Source of the DNA: Agrobacterium larrymoorei
Lineage (GTDB): Bacteria > Pseudomonadota > Alphaproteobacteria > Rhizobiales > Rhizobiaceae
Reading direction: 5' to 3'
Length of the DNA: 64,000 nucleotides
Assembly: GCF_005145045.1 (NCBI RefSeq)
Contig: NZ_CP039691.1
Location: 818,001-882,000 of the forward strand
Position 1 is the stretch's first letter. Each line of letters opens with the position of its first letter. This document shows, one piece after another, positions 45,410-53,716 of this stretch. The notes below the pieces were generated by a model. That model had not been told where the DNA came from. It did no database searches and was given only the letters and a program-made list of their open reading frames with translations. A program made the translations under genes and the position numbers.

Positions 45410-45859
45410 ATGCAGAACACCATTCTTCGCCTTCTTACCGGAGCCGCCGTCGCAGGCTTCTTCGCCTTTCCGGCAGTGGCTGCGGAAATCGAGATCAGGA
45501 TGCTGAACAAGGGTGCCGATGGTCAGGCCATGGTGTTCGAGCCAGCAGCGGTCAAGGCGAATGTGGGCGATGTCATCACCTTCGTTCCCGTGGACAAGGG
45601 CCACGATGCAGCCTCGATCAAGGAACTCCTGCCGGAGGGTGCGCCCGAGGCCAAGGGCAAGATGAACGAGGCGCTTAAGGTCACCGTCGATAAGGAAGGC
45701 GCTTATGTCTTCAAATGCACGCCGCATTTCGGCATGGGCATGGTCGCCCTCGTGGTGGTTGGCGATGCGCCTACCAATCTCGATGCCGTCAAGGCCGGGA
45801 AGATGCCGAAGAAGGCCCGCGAGCGTCTGGATGCGGAACTGGCAAAGCTCAATCTCTAA
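45410..45859 (+). CDS. Pseudoazurin, blue copper electron carrier
   Basis: A 149-residue periplasmic cupredoxin with a signal peptide (about 1-24, ending PAVAA). The four copper ligands are visible: His in DKGHDA, then Cys, His and Met in [11 protein letters not shown]. It carries electrons, typically to copper nitrite reductase NirK and in some species to nitrous oxide reductase. No nir or nos gene is in this window. The FNR-type box upstream fits expression under oxygen limitation. AGGAGC precedes the ATG. The hairpin 45902-45934 follows. Confidence 0.92.
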   Translation: MQNTILRLLTGAAVAGFFAFPAVAAEIEIRMLNKGADGQAMVFEPAAVKANVGDVITFVPVDKGHDAASIKELLPEGAPEAKGKMNEALKVTVDKEGAYVFKCTPHFGMGMVALVVVGDAPTNLDAVKAGKMPKKARERLDAELAKLNL

Positions 45860-45901
45860 GCACGCTTCAAAGCGCTGTTCTCATTCTCTCGCATTGAGAT
45901 A

Positions 45902-45934
45902 AGGTCGCCCGTAAAGATAAGAAGCGGGCGACCT
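45902..45934 (+). terminator. Hairpin after the pseudoazurin gene
   Basis: AGGTCGCCCG and CGGGCGACCT form a perfect 10-bp stem with a 13-base AT-rich loop. It has no T run. It separates the pseudoazurin gene from the next gene. Confidence 0.55.
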
Positions 45935-45965
45935 CAAGCCCAATCGATTCGGGAGATGAAACTTT

Positions 45966-46985
45966 ATGGCGAAGACGCCATCCGTGGAAAGTGAGATCGA
46001 GACCGCGCGTGCGGTAGCAGCCGAATTGCGCGTGGCCGAGACCGGGCTGCTGGAACAGCTTTCCGCCTTTCACAAGGCGCAGGATATGCGCGCCGCCGAC
46101 AGGCATGAGGCGGACGGTCAGGCTTTCGATGCACTGAAGGCCCGCAAGGACAGCGCGGAAAAGGCACTGGCAAATCTCGTGCTTCGCCTGTCGAGCGAAA
46201 TCGATGCGGCTTATCACGGTTTCGAGGCTGCCAGCGAACGGACCGCCTACGAAAATGTCGTGGCTTTCATCTCCAAAAGCAAAGCGTCGAGGCTTCAGAA
46301 TGCGCGTCTGCGCAAGGCCGCTACGGCGCAGACCTTGAAGCAACTCCTCATCAATAGCGACGCGGTGGCTGAAATTCTGGCTCAGGAAAAAGCGGCATCG
46401 CTCGCTTTGCAGAAGCTCTGCGAGCCACCGCTCATCGCCCTCATGCAGCGCCGCCGGGAGCTTGCCGCTTCAATCGAAGAGGGGCGGCATCGTCTGAAGG
46501 AAATCAACGCCACTCTGGCAACCGTGCAATGGAAGCTTGGCAGCGTTACCGACGAAACGCGCCGCACCACCATGGAAGCGGAGCGCGAAGCGCTGTCGCT
46601 CGATCTGGAAAAGCACGAGAGCGCCTACCAGACCCTGCGCTCCGGCCATGAAAGCCTGGATCGTTACGTGCTGCTGCACGAGGCCTTTGCGCAAGGGGCA
46701 ACGCATCAGCTTTCCGCGCATTCGCTGCTGTACAACAAGCTGGCTGCGGAGATGGAACGCGGCATCCAGCTTTATGCCGCCGTTTCGCTTTCGCTGGAAA
46801 CACTGCTTTCCGAGATCTCCCGCAAGGCCAGCCATCCGCATCTGGCAGAGCTTCTGACCATTCATGCGCATAACACGATTTCCATGGATGATATCGAGCG
46901 CCGCAAGCAGCAGATCGATGAGGCTTTCATGCGCCGTTACATTGTGGAAAAGGGCCGGGTAGCGGCTATAGCCAACACCCCATAG
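45966..46985 (+). CDS. Hypothetical coiled-coil protein
   Basis: A 339-residue cytoplasmic protein that I do not recognise. It is almost entirely helical with long heptad-like stretches (for example about 1-90 and 165-225), rich in Ala, Glu, Arg and Leu. It has no signal peptide, membrane helix or catalytic motif. It is followed after 82 bases by a DUF2333 gene in the same direction, so the two may work together, perhaps in the envelope. Codon use matches its neighbours, so it is a real gene. Confidence 0.7.
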   Translation: MAKTPSVESEIETARAVAAELRVAETGLLEQLSAFHKAQDMRAADRHEADGQAFDALKARKDSAEKALANLVLRLSSEIDAAYHGFEAASERTAYENVVAFISKSKASRLQNARLRKAATAQTLKQLLINSDAVAEILAQEKAASLALQKLCEPPLIALMQRRRELAASIEEGRHRLKEINATLATVQWKLGSVTDETRRTTMEAEREALSLDLEKHESAYQTLRSGHESLDRYVLLHEAFAQGATHQLSAHSLLYNKLAAEMERGIQLYAAVSLSLETLLSEISRKASHPHLAELLTIHAHNTISMDDIERRKQQIDEAFMRRYIVEKGRVAAIANTP

Positions 46986-47067
46986 GCAAAAACATCGTTG
47001 CGCGCGTTGTAACCCCGTTCAGCGCACCTATCTGAAAGCGGTTCGTTGAAGATCGAGAGAGGTAAGT

Positions 47068-48258
47068 ATGCTTGACCCCGTTTTGGCTTTTTTCAGACGT
47101 GTCTTCAGCGCGTTGGGAAGAGGCTTCTCGATCCTGATTGCCGGTCTCGTCTGGCCGTTTCGCGCAGGACAGGGCAGCGCCGGTGAACGAGGCTGGATGA
47201 TCAAGGCGCCGATTGCGGCTTTCATCTTTTTCCTCGTCGGTCTCTACGGCTATTTCATCTGGCAGACGCAGGTCTGGACCAATTTCAACCCGGATTACGT
47301 CAGTGAGTACCGGCTGTCCGAGCGCAAGGTCGGCGCAGGGCAGGAGCTTGCCTCTGCACCGCAGCCGCAGGCCGCCGCACCACAGGCAACCGGCGAAACG
47401 GCAGCACTGGCAACATCGCCTGCGCCCGCAACGACCGCCGCACGCGTCTGCGAAAAATCGGCCATTGTCGATGTCGCTGCCGGTCTCATCGATTTCAACG
47501 TCGATCAGAATGCCTGGATTTCCTCCATGCTGCTCTACAAGCTCGGTCTGTTCGGCATGGACTGGGACAGCACGCCGTTTCTCGATAACAAGGCCTCATT
47601 CCAGCGCGGCGTGAATCAGGCCATCCGCCGCACGGCGGTTGAGCTGGTCGATTCGCTCGGTCGCGTTCGCGGCACCTCCGGTGTCGATAACAACCTGCAA
47701 AATGCGCGCGGCAATCTGCAATATGACGAGTATTCCTGGTATTTCGGCCTCAGCCCGTTCGGCCCAAAGACGCCGACGCCCAGCTATTACCGCTCTGCTG
47801 CGGAAAGCCTGCGCAAGTTCAACACCAGCATGACCCAGTGCGCCTCGGTCTTCGATACGCGTGCGGACAACCTCATCCAGTTCATAGACCGCATCGCCAA
47901 CGATATCGGCGGCACCTCCGCCATCCTGCGCGAACGGTCGGAAAACTATAATGGTGGCTGGTTCGATACGCGGGCGGATGACCGCTTCTGGTTCGCCTAT
48001 GGCCAGCTTTACGGCTATTACGGCATCCTCTCTGCCGCTGGCGCGGATTTCCAGCAGGTCATTCGCGAGCGTAACGTGACGAGCCTGTGGAACGACACGC
48101 TGTCCCAGACACGCGCAGCGCTTCGCATCCAGCCCTTCGTCATTTCCAATGGCGATGAAAGCGGCTGGATCATGCCATCGCATCTGGCAACCATGGGCTT
48201 CTATGTGCTGAGAGTGCGCTCGAACCTCGTCGAGCTGCGTTCAGTGCTGGATCGATAG
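47068..48258 (+). CDS. DUF2333-family membrane-anchored protein
   Basis: A 396-residue protein. A cytoplasmic N-terminus of about 45 residues precedes one membrane helix (about 47-66, IAAFIFFLVGLYGYFIW). A Pro/Ala-rich linker (about 92-125) and a periplasmic domain follow, with DFNVDQNAWISSMLLYKLGLFGMDWDSTPFLDNKASFQRGV, LQYDEYSWYFGLSPFGPKTPTPSYYRSA and GWIMPSHLATMGFYVLRVRSNLVELR. This is the DUF2333 pattern. The function is unknown. It ends just before a bidirectional terminator. Confidence 0.78.
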   Translation: MLDPVLAFFRRVFSALGRGFSILIAGLVWPFRAGQGSAGERGWMIKAPIAAFIFFLVGLYGYFIWQTQVWTNFNPDYVSEYRLSERKVGAGQELASAPQPQAAAPQATGETAALATSPAPATTAARVCEKSAIVDVAAGLIDFNVDQNAWISSMLLYKLGLFGMDWDSTPFLDNKASFQRGVNQAIRRTAVELVDSLGRVRGTSGVDNNLQNARGNLQYDEYSWYFGLSPFGPKTPTPSYYRSAAESLRKFNTSMTQCASVFDTRADNLIQFIDRIANDIGGTSAILRERSENYNGGWFDTRADDRFWFAYGQLYGYYGILSAAGADFQQVIRERNVTSLWNDTLSQTRAALRIQPFVISNGDESGWIMPSHLATMGFYVLRVRSNLVELRSVLDR

Positions 48259-48268
48259 GTCTATATAG

Positions 48269-48293
48269 GCCGCTCTTCTTAATGGAGGGCGGC
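48269..48293. terminator. Bidirectional terminator between DUF2333 and luxR genes
   Basis: GCCGCTCT and AGGGCGGC (one T-G pair) form an 8-bp stem between convergent genes. Modest T-rich flanks occur on both strands. Confidence 0.5.
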
Positions 48294-49013
48294 TTAACTT
48301 ATGAGTTTCAGGCGGATGGCCTTGGCCACTAGCTGGGTTCTGTTGACGCAATCCAGCTTCTTGATCGCATTGTTCAGATAGGCATTGATCGTGTGATCGG
48401 AGAGCGACAGGATCTGTCCGATTTCGGCAGATGTCTTGCCCTGCGAGGTCCAGCGAATGACTTCCAGCTCACGCTTGGTCAGTGATTTCGGCACCACCAT
48501 TTCAGTGCGGCGCATACGGTCATAAACGTCGAAGGCGTGCAGCGCGATCATGCCGATTTCGTTGAGCGCGATCTGGTTCGGGTGCGGGCATTTGCCATCG
48601 AAGCGCAGCAGGTAGCGGTCGCAACTCAGCGAATTGATCGGGATCATCACGCCGTTGATGACGCCATATTGGCGCATCATCTTTTCCATGGCTTCAGGGT
48701 AGGGGGCTGCGCTGTTGTCGTCGTCCAGAGACCAGCATTGCGGCATGACCGAACCCGCCACGCGCAGAAGCAATGGACAATGCGGCAGAAAACGCCGCTG
48801 GTCGAACTCGCGGATGAAGCGGATGGGCACCGTCGTTTCGAGAATGACCGAGGCCAGCAAGTCGTCCGTCGGCTGCGGCGCGCGCATCAGCGTGGCGTGA
48901 GCAAAGCCGAATTCCCTGGCGACGTTGGTAACGCTTTGCAGCCAATGAGGGCGGTTCTGCGAAGCCGCTATTTCCCCGCTCAGTAATGACTGCCGTTCCA
49001 ATGTCGTCATCAT
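48294..49013 (-). CDS. LuxR-family solo regulator
   Basis: A 239-residue regulator with an N-terminal autoinducer-binding-like domain and a C-terminal LuxR helix-turn-helix (LTKRELEVIRWTSQGKTSAEIGQILSLSDHTINAYLNNAIKKLDC). Aligning IRFIREFDQRRFLPHCPLL to TraR puts Phe at W57 and Y61, and Cys at D70, while P71 is kept. The loss of Asp70, which binds the acyl-homoserine lactone amide, argues for a different ligand or none. No luxI gene is near. The ATG at 49013 is chosen, but no clear ribosome site is visible. Confidence 0.82.
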   Translation of the reverse strand: MMTTLERQSLLSGEIAASQNRPHWLQSVTNVAREFGFAHATLMRAPQPTDDLLASVILETTVPIRFIREFDQRRFLPHCPLLLRVAGSVMPQCWSLDDDNSAAPYPEAMEKMMRQYGVINGVMIPINSLSCDRYLLRFDGKCPHPNQIALNEIGMIALHAFDVYDRMRRTEMVVPKSLTKRELEVIRWTSQGKTSAEIGQILSLSDHTINAYLNNAIKKLDCVNRTQLVAKAIRLKLIS

Positions 49014-49255
49014 GTTTACAATCAACGAAGGTTATATGTTAACAGTAAGGAATATAGCAACGGCCCCGAAATTCCACCCTTTATTTCGATATTCCAGATA
49101 TTTGGTTACCGGCGAAATAAGTGAATTATTTCATTTGCTTAATGCTTACATCGAAGTATTCGGTGCGGCTTGAAAATGTGGCGAAAATAAAAAAGCTTTC
49201 GAAAGGTCGGTTTACCCGCCATTCGGAAGCTTGGGAAGCAAAATTTATCGGCCGA

Positions 49256-49777
49256 TCAAAGTTCCGGCTTTTCCTTGTCGGCTTTCGGCTTGGCCATCAA
49301 CTTCTCCAGAAAGCCGAGCATCACCGCGGAAACCACGAATGCCAGATGGATGATGGTGAACCACATCAGTTTGCTGTCGCTATACTGATTGGCATTGAGG
49401 AATATCTGCAAAAGATGGATGGACGAGATGGCGACGATGGAGGAGGCCACCTTGATCTTGAGGCTGCCCGAATCCAGCTTGCCCAGAAACGACACCTGAT
49501 CTCCACCCTCATCGAACCGGCTGACGAAGTTTTCGTAACCGGACAGCATCACCATCACGATCAGGCTCGCAACCAGTGCCGCATCGATCAGCGCCAGCAT
49601 GGCAAGGATCATATCGGCGTCGCTATAGACGAACACATTCTGCGCAATCTTCAGGAACTTCAAGGCGAAGGAGAAAGCGTAGACACCAAGAGCCGCAACC
49701 AGCCCGAAATAAAAGACGACCAGCAGCCAGCGGCTGGACAGGATGATGCGTTCGATCAGAAGTTCAAGCGATTTCAT
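49256..49777 (-). CDS. UPF0114 (YqhA) membrane protein
   Basis: A 173-residue inner-membrane protein with four hydrophobic helices (about 13-40, 55-80, 105-130, 140-162). LIERIILSSRWLLVVFYFGLVAAL, DAALVASLIVMVMLSGYENFVSRFD and KLKVASSIVAISSIHLLQIFLN-like blocks are typical of the TIGR00645/YqhA family. No biochemical role is established. The last residues are charged and cytoplasmic. It is monocistronic and divergent from the receptor gene. Confidence 0.85.
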   Translation of the reverse strand: MKSLELLIERIILSSRWLLVVFYFGLVAALGVYAFSFALKFLKIAQNVFVYSDADMILAMLALIDAALVASLIVMVMLSGYENFVSRFDEGGDQVSFLGKLDSGSLKIKVASSIVAISSIHLLQIFLNANQYSDSKLMWFTIIHLAFVVSAVMLGFLEKLMAKPKADKEKPEL

Positions 49778-50154
49778 TGTCGCGGAGGCCCTGGTGTTGT
49801 TCGTGTGGAATCATTGCTCAAAACACGGGTGATCTAGGGCGAAGCCCGATCATCTTCAAGGTCGTACTCCGATGCGCTTCCCATGTCTTCAACCGGTCCT
49901 ATATTTTCGCGCGTGCCTGGGTGTGGGATGCAATCAACAGCATCCCGCCTTGTCACTTTTTTGCAACAATTCACGCCTCGCTAAATGATGAGTAATTTAT
50001 TCATGTTTATTATGTTGACTCTTTAAATCATGTTTTTTAAGCCTCCTGTCACGGCGCATGCCGTCACATTTCAGCACAGATCGACCGAGCCGGCACCAAG
50101 CCGCGGCGCGTAAACCGCCGTGCGCTTTCGCCTGCGCGGTCTCAGGGGGTAGTT
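49778..50154. other. Promoter region of the TonB-dependent receptor
   Basis: 377 bases. The AT-rich part (49970-50045) contains an iron-responsive operator and a candidate -35 TTGACT at 50015-50020. No gene was seen. Confidence 0.5.
49989..50003. promoter_or_regulatory. Candidate iron-responsive operator (TGA-N9-TCA)
   Basis: TGA, nine bases, TCA fits the IRO motif bound by RirA in rhizobia. It lies 152 bases before the receptor ATG and 12 bases upstream of the candidate -35. The motif is short, so it could occur by chance, but its context upstream of a metal-uptake receptor supports it. Confidence 0.5.
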
Positions 50155-52404
50155 ATGACAATCCGGGGTTCCCAGTCCGCCTTGCTCGTCTGCACGGCGA
50201 TCGCACTCGTTTACGCAAATTCCACGGCCCATTCACAGGAAACCACACCATCCAACGGCCAGACGACGGTGCTGGAGAGGATTACGGTGAAGGGGAAGAG
50301 GGTGAAGGCAGGGGGTGTTGCTGGAGAGGCTGCGGCTGATACGCCTTTGGCAAGCACCACGACGGCGGAAGACATCCGCAAAAAAGAAATCAATAACATC
50401 CGGGATCTTGGTAATACGACGGAGCCGGGGGTGGAATACTCGCAGACGAATACGGGCCGTCCCGGCGGCGTATTCATTCGCGGCTTAGGCGGCGCGCGTG
50501 TCGCGACCCTTATTGACGGTATCCCCATCCCCTATCTTGAAACGCTGACCCGCACCGGGGCCTCTTCGCCAACGACCGGTATCAGCGACAGCTCAGACAG
50601 TTTCGACTTTTCGTCTCTTTCCGCCATCGATATCGTTCGTGGAGCGGACTCCAGCCGCATCGGCTCGGGTGCTGTCGCAGGTGCTATCGTTTTGAACACG
50701 CTGGAACCGGAAGACGTCATCACAGAGGGCAAAGACTGGGGTGTCATTGCAAAAACGGGCTATGACGGCGAGGACACGAGCGTAAACGGTTCGATAGCCG
50801 CTGCAAAGAAAATCGAAGGTACGTCCATTCTTCTTCAGGGCAGCTACAAACGCGGCCATGAAACGGAAAATCGTGGTGATGACGATGTAATCGGAATTTC
50901 CAGAACGGAAAAAAATCCTGCCGACACATATCAACGGAGCGTTATGTTCAAGCTTCGTCAGGAGTTGGGTGAGGGCCATAAGATCGGCTTCACTGTCGAA
51001 CGCTTTGACCGCAACGTCGACACCGATCTCAAGACGCTGCAATCTGCCACGGGCACGACAACCTATAAGGTGGGCAATTACTGGGGCTATGACGATACGA
51101 CACGAGATCGTGTTTCAATCGACTATCGATATGAGGCACCGGAGACCGGCGGTCTCATCGACGCTGCAAGTCTAACGCCTTATTGGCAGCGCCTGACCAA
51201 GGAGGCTGGCTCTTACGGTTCGCGCAACAATAATACCAATTACGAACGGCACAATGCTACGGAAGAGAGCTCGTTCGGCCTGACCGGCGGCACGATTTCC
51301 ACTTTCACGACGGGCAATCTCGACCACAAGGTTCGCTTTGGCGGAAACTTCCAGTATTTCCAGTATGAGCAGTACATCAACTCGATCACTGGCACATCCA
51401 GCACTGCGTCTCAGGCGGATGTCCCAAAGGTCGATGGTACGAGACTCGGTGTCTATCTGGACGACGAAATTGCCATCGGCGATAGCGCTTTCAAGGTGAC
51501 ACCCGGTCTCCGTTTTGACTGGTACGACTATACCCCAAAGGATTCATCCGGTTTTTCACGCAACAGCGGTTTCAGCTATTTCGGCCTGCCTGACGATAAA
51601 AGCGGTTCGCAATTCTCGCCAAAGCTTCTGGCAACCTATGATGTGACATCGGAACTCCAACTTTTTGCACAATGGTCCATGTCTTTCCGTGCTCCAACGG
51701 TGACGGAGCTTTACAGTAACTTTACGAATATCGGCACGGGTTACGCCTATACGGTCATCGGAAACTCGTCTCTCAAAGATGAGACCGGAAATGGCTTCGA
51801 ACTGGGCGCCAATTACGATGATGGCGATCTGACAGGTAAAATCACCGTCTTCCATAATCGTTACCGCAACTTCATCGATACGACTTATGCGGTCACAACC
51901 GACTTCCCGACTGGCTACAATAGCTGGGCGAATCGCGACCGGGTTCAGATAACCGGTGCCGAGCTTTCAGGCCGCCAGGACTTCGCCAACGGAATTTTCG
52001 TCCATGGCTCCCTCGCTTATGCCTATGGCAAGGATCAGGAAACCGGCGAATTCATTCGAACCGTCGCTCCGTTCAAATCCATTATCGGCGTTGGATATCA
52101 GCAAGAGAATTGGGGAGCAGACCTGACTGGCATTTTCGCTGCCGGCATGCGTGACGATCATAAGTCAACCACGTTCGACGCGCCCGGCTACGGCATTGCA
52201 AACCTGACCGGATGGTGGGAACCGGAAAAGTTGAACGGCCTTCGCATTCAGGCAGGCGTCTACAACATATTCGACAAGACCTATTGGAATGCTGTGGGAG
52301 TGCGTGACGTCAATCCAGGTACCCAGTCCAATATCAACCAGCCTGTTGCATATTACACAGAGGCAGGTCGTTCTTTCAAAATTTCTCTGACACAGAGGTT
52401 CTGA
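50155..52404 (+). CDS. TonB-dependent haem/haemoglobin-type receptor
   Basis: A 749-residue outer-membrane receptor with a signal peptide (about 1-26). The plug has TTAEDIRKKEINNIRDLGNTTEPGVEY, GVFIRGLGGARVATLIDGIPIP and IDIVRGADSSRIGSGAVAGAIVL. A 22-strand barrel follows and ends in Phe (KISLTQRF). FRAPTVTELYSNF is the FRAP box of haem receptors. However, the His that normally lies between FRAP and NPNL is missing, and NPNL is replaced by GNSSL, so the ligand may not be haem. An iron-responsive operator lies upstream and a strong terminator downstream. Confidence 0.88.
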   Translation: MTIRGSQSALLVCTAIALVYANSTAHSQETTPSNGQTTVLERITVKGKRVKAGGVAGEAAADTPLASTTTAEDIRKKEINNIRDLGNTTEPGVEYSQTNTGRPGGVFIRGLGGARVATLIDGIPIPYLETLTRTGASSPTTGISDSSDSFDFSSLSAIDIVRGADSSRIGSGAVAGAIVLNTLEPEDVITEGKDWGVIAKTGYDGEDTSVNGSIAAAKKIEGTSILLQGSYKRGHETENRGDDDVIGISRTEKNPADTYQRSVMFKLRQELGEGHKIGFTVERFDRNVDTDLKTLQSATGTTTYKVGNYWGYDDTTRDRVSIDYRYEAPETGGLIDAASLTPYWQRLTKEAGSYGSRNNNTNYERHNATEESSFGLTGGTISTFTTGNLDHKVRFGGNFQYFQYEQYINSITGTSSTASQADVPKVDGTRLGVYLDDEIAIGDSAFKVTPGLRFDWYDYTPKDSSGFSRNSGFSYFGLPDDKSGSQFSPKLLATYDVTSELQLFAQWSMSFRAPTVTELYSNFTNIGTGYAYTVIGNSSLKDETGNGFELGANYDDGDLTGKITVFHNRYRNFIDTTYAVTTDFPTGYNSWANRDRVQITGAELSGRQDFANGIFVHGSLAYAYGKDQETGEFIRTVAPFKSIIGVGYQQENWGADLTGIFAAGMRDDHKSTTFDAPGYGIANLTGWWEPEKLNGLRIQAGVYNIFDKTYWNAVGVRDVNPGTQSNINQPVAYYTEAGRSFKISLTQRF

Positions 52405-52414
52405 TCATCAAAGC

Positions 52415-52441
52415 AAAGGCGGGGCCACAAACCCCGCCTTT
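52415..52441. terminator. Strong bidirectional terminator
   Basis: AAAGGCGGGG and CCCCGCCTTT form a perfect 10-bp stem with a 7-base loop. It lies between the receptor gene and the convergent extensin-like gene. Confidence 0.85.
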
Positions 52442-52448
52442 CACCATT

Positions 52449-53336
52449 CTACCGGCAATACAAATACCCGCCCTTTCGCTCCAGTACATCCAGATGCAGA
52501 TGGTCCTGATGCGTCGCATCGCTTCCCGGCGAGAGGACGGTGCGGAAGAAGAGGCAGGCGGCGGTGGTGATGGTGCGTTGGAAGGCGCCTTCCATGGTGC
52601 CGTCTTCGTGGCGCGGTTTCATCACCAGCGGTTCGCCCTTGTCGAATGTCATGGTGGCGATATCCACTGCGTTGCCTTTCGCGTGTTCGGAAATCTTGCC
52701 GGTTTCGGCGCTGTTCCGGTTGCGGCAGATATAGGTGGAGGCTTGGCCGAAGGCTGTCACCTGCCTGTCAGGCACGGCGATCTTCGCGGTTGGCACCACC
52801 ACATTCTTCGCCCAGCGGGAAAGCGCCAGCGCCGCCTCGCAGCGCATCGTACCCTTCGGCTCCAGCTTGATGCCGGGGATGACGACGGAGAGTTCGAGCG
52901 GGGAGGCGATGCCGCATCCCTCTTCCTCGCCCTTGATGGCGTCGATCTCACGAAACTCCGCACCAAGCTCCTTCAACTCGGTGAGACACGCCTTCAGTTC
53001 TTCCGGGTTCTCTTCCTTCACCGGCTCAGGCGTGGGCTCCTCGGCCTTCTTCTCTTCGGCAGGTTTATCAGCGGTAGGCTTTTTCTCATCCGGCTTTGCT
53101 TCCCCTGCCGGTGCTGCATCTGGCTTCACTGGCACTTCCGGCTTTTCCTCCGGCTTCGGAACCGTATTTTCCGCAGGCGGAGGAGGGGGCGTTTCCTCTT
53201 TTTGCTTATCGCTCTCCGGCTTGGCGGATGGCGCTTCCTGCTGCGGTTTTTCCTGTGGAACCGGCACATCCTTCGGCGGTTCGGCAGCGGCGATCAGCAG
53301 CGTGGATGCTGCCAGCATGAGAAATCTGTGAAACAT
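52449..53336 (-). CDS. Extensin-like, proline-rich secreted protein
   Basis: A 295-residue exported protein. A signal peptide (MFHRFLMLAASTLLIAAA) is followed by a low-complexity stretch rich in Pro, Glu and Lys (about 20-120). The C-terminal extensin-like domain (PF06904 type) has ECGIASPLELS-like GCGIASPLEL, EHAKGNAVDIATM and THQDHLHLDV. The His, Asp and His of the last two motifs resemble the zinc site of LAS/M15 peptidases, which suggests peptidoglycan hydrolysis. The start at 53336 avoids overlap with trpL and gives the signal peptide. It is divergent from the trp leader. Confidence 0.82.
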   Translation of the reverse strand: MFHRFLMLAASTLLIAAAEPPKDVPVPQEKPQQEAPSAKPESDKQKEETPPPPPAENTVPKPEEKPEVPVKPDAAPAGEAKPDEKKPTADKPAEEKKAEEPTPEPVKEENPEELKACLTELKELGAEFREIDAIKGEEEGCGIASPLELSVVIPGIKLEPKGTMRCEAALALSRWAKNVVVPTAKIAVPDRQVTAFGQASTYICRNRNSAETGKISEHAKGNAVDIATMTFDKGEPLVMKPRHEDGTMEGAFQRTITTAACLFFRTVLSPGSDATHQDHLHLDVLERKGGYLYCR

Positions 53337-53454
53337 CGAGATCGGTCGCTCCCTGTTTGCGCCGCAGCCACAACGCGCCAATGCGCCATCGGGTTCAAAT
53401 CCCGCCATAAATCCCGCTTGCCAAGCCGCCCGCTTGCCGCTAACAATTCTGCCC

Positions 53455-53502
53455 ATGAACACAGTGTCGAAGAACATTGCTAACTGGTGGTGGGTCAGCT
53501 AA
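53455..53502 (+). CDS. trpL: trp leader peptide
   Basis: A 15-codon reading frame (MNTVSKNIANWWWVS) with three consecutive Trp codons at 53485-53493, upstream of trpE(G). Ribosome stalling at these codons when charged tRNA-Trp is scarce would favour the antiterminator over the terminator hairpin that follows. Rhizobial trpE(G) genes are known to be controlled this way. The peptide is too short for automated gene calling but is strongly supported by context. Confidence 0.93.
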   Translation: MNTVSKNIANWWWVS

Positions 53503-53568
53503 CGCGGCCTTGACCAGTCATGTTTACAAGACAAGTCCAAGCCGCCCGAAATCTCAGGCGGCTTTTTT
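53503..53568 (+). promoter_or_regulatory. trp attenuator with antiterminator and terminator
   Basis: The terminator stem is AAGCCGCC (53539-53546) with GGCGGCTT (53557-53564), a 10-base loop and a T run to 53568. The competing antiterminator pairs GCGGCCTTGAC (53505-53515) with GTCCAAGCCGC (53535-53545), with minor mismatches. The leader's own GGTCA and TGACC can form the pause hairpin. Together these make a classic 1:2 / 2:3 / 3:4 attenuator. Confidence 0.9.
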
Positions 53569-53716
53569 GTTGTTATGCCGCCTGTCATCGGGTTCAGAGC
53601 ATTTCCAGCAAAAGTGCGTAGCGGTTTTGCGTGCGGATAATGCGTCAAACAAAAACTAAGAGCGTTTTCGCGTTTCGAAGAAATGCGGGAAGGCTCTGGA
53701 AACGGGAACTGCGAGA

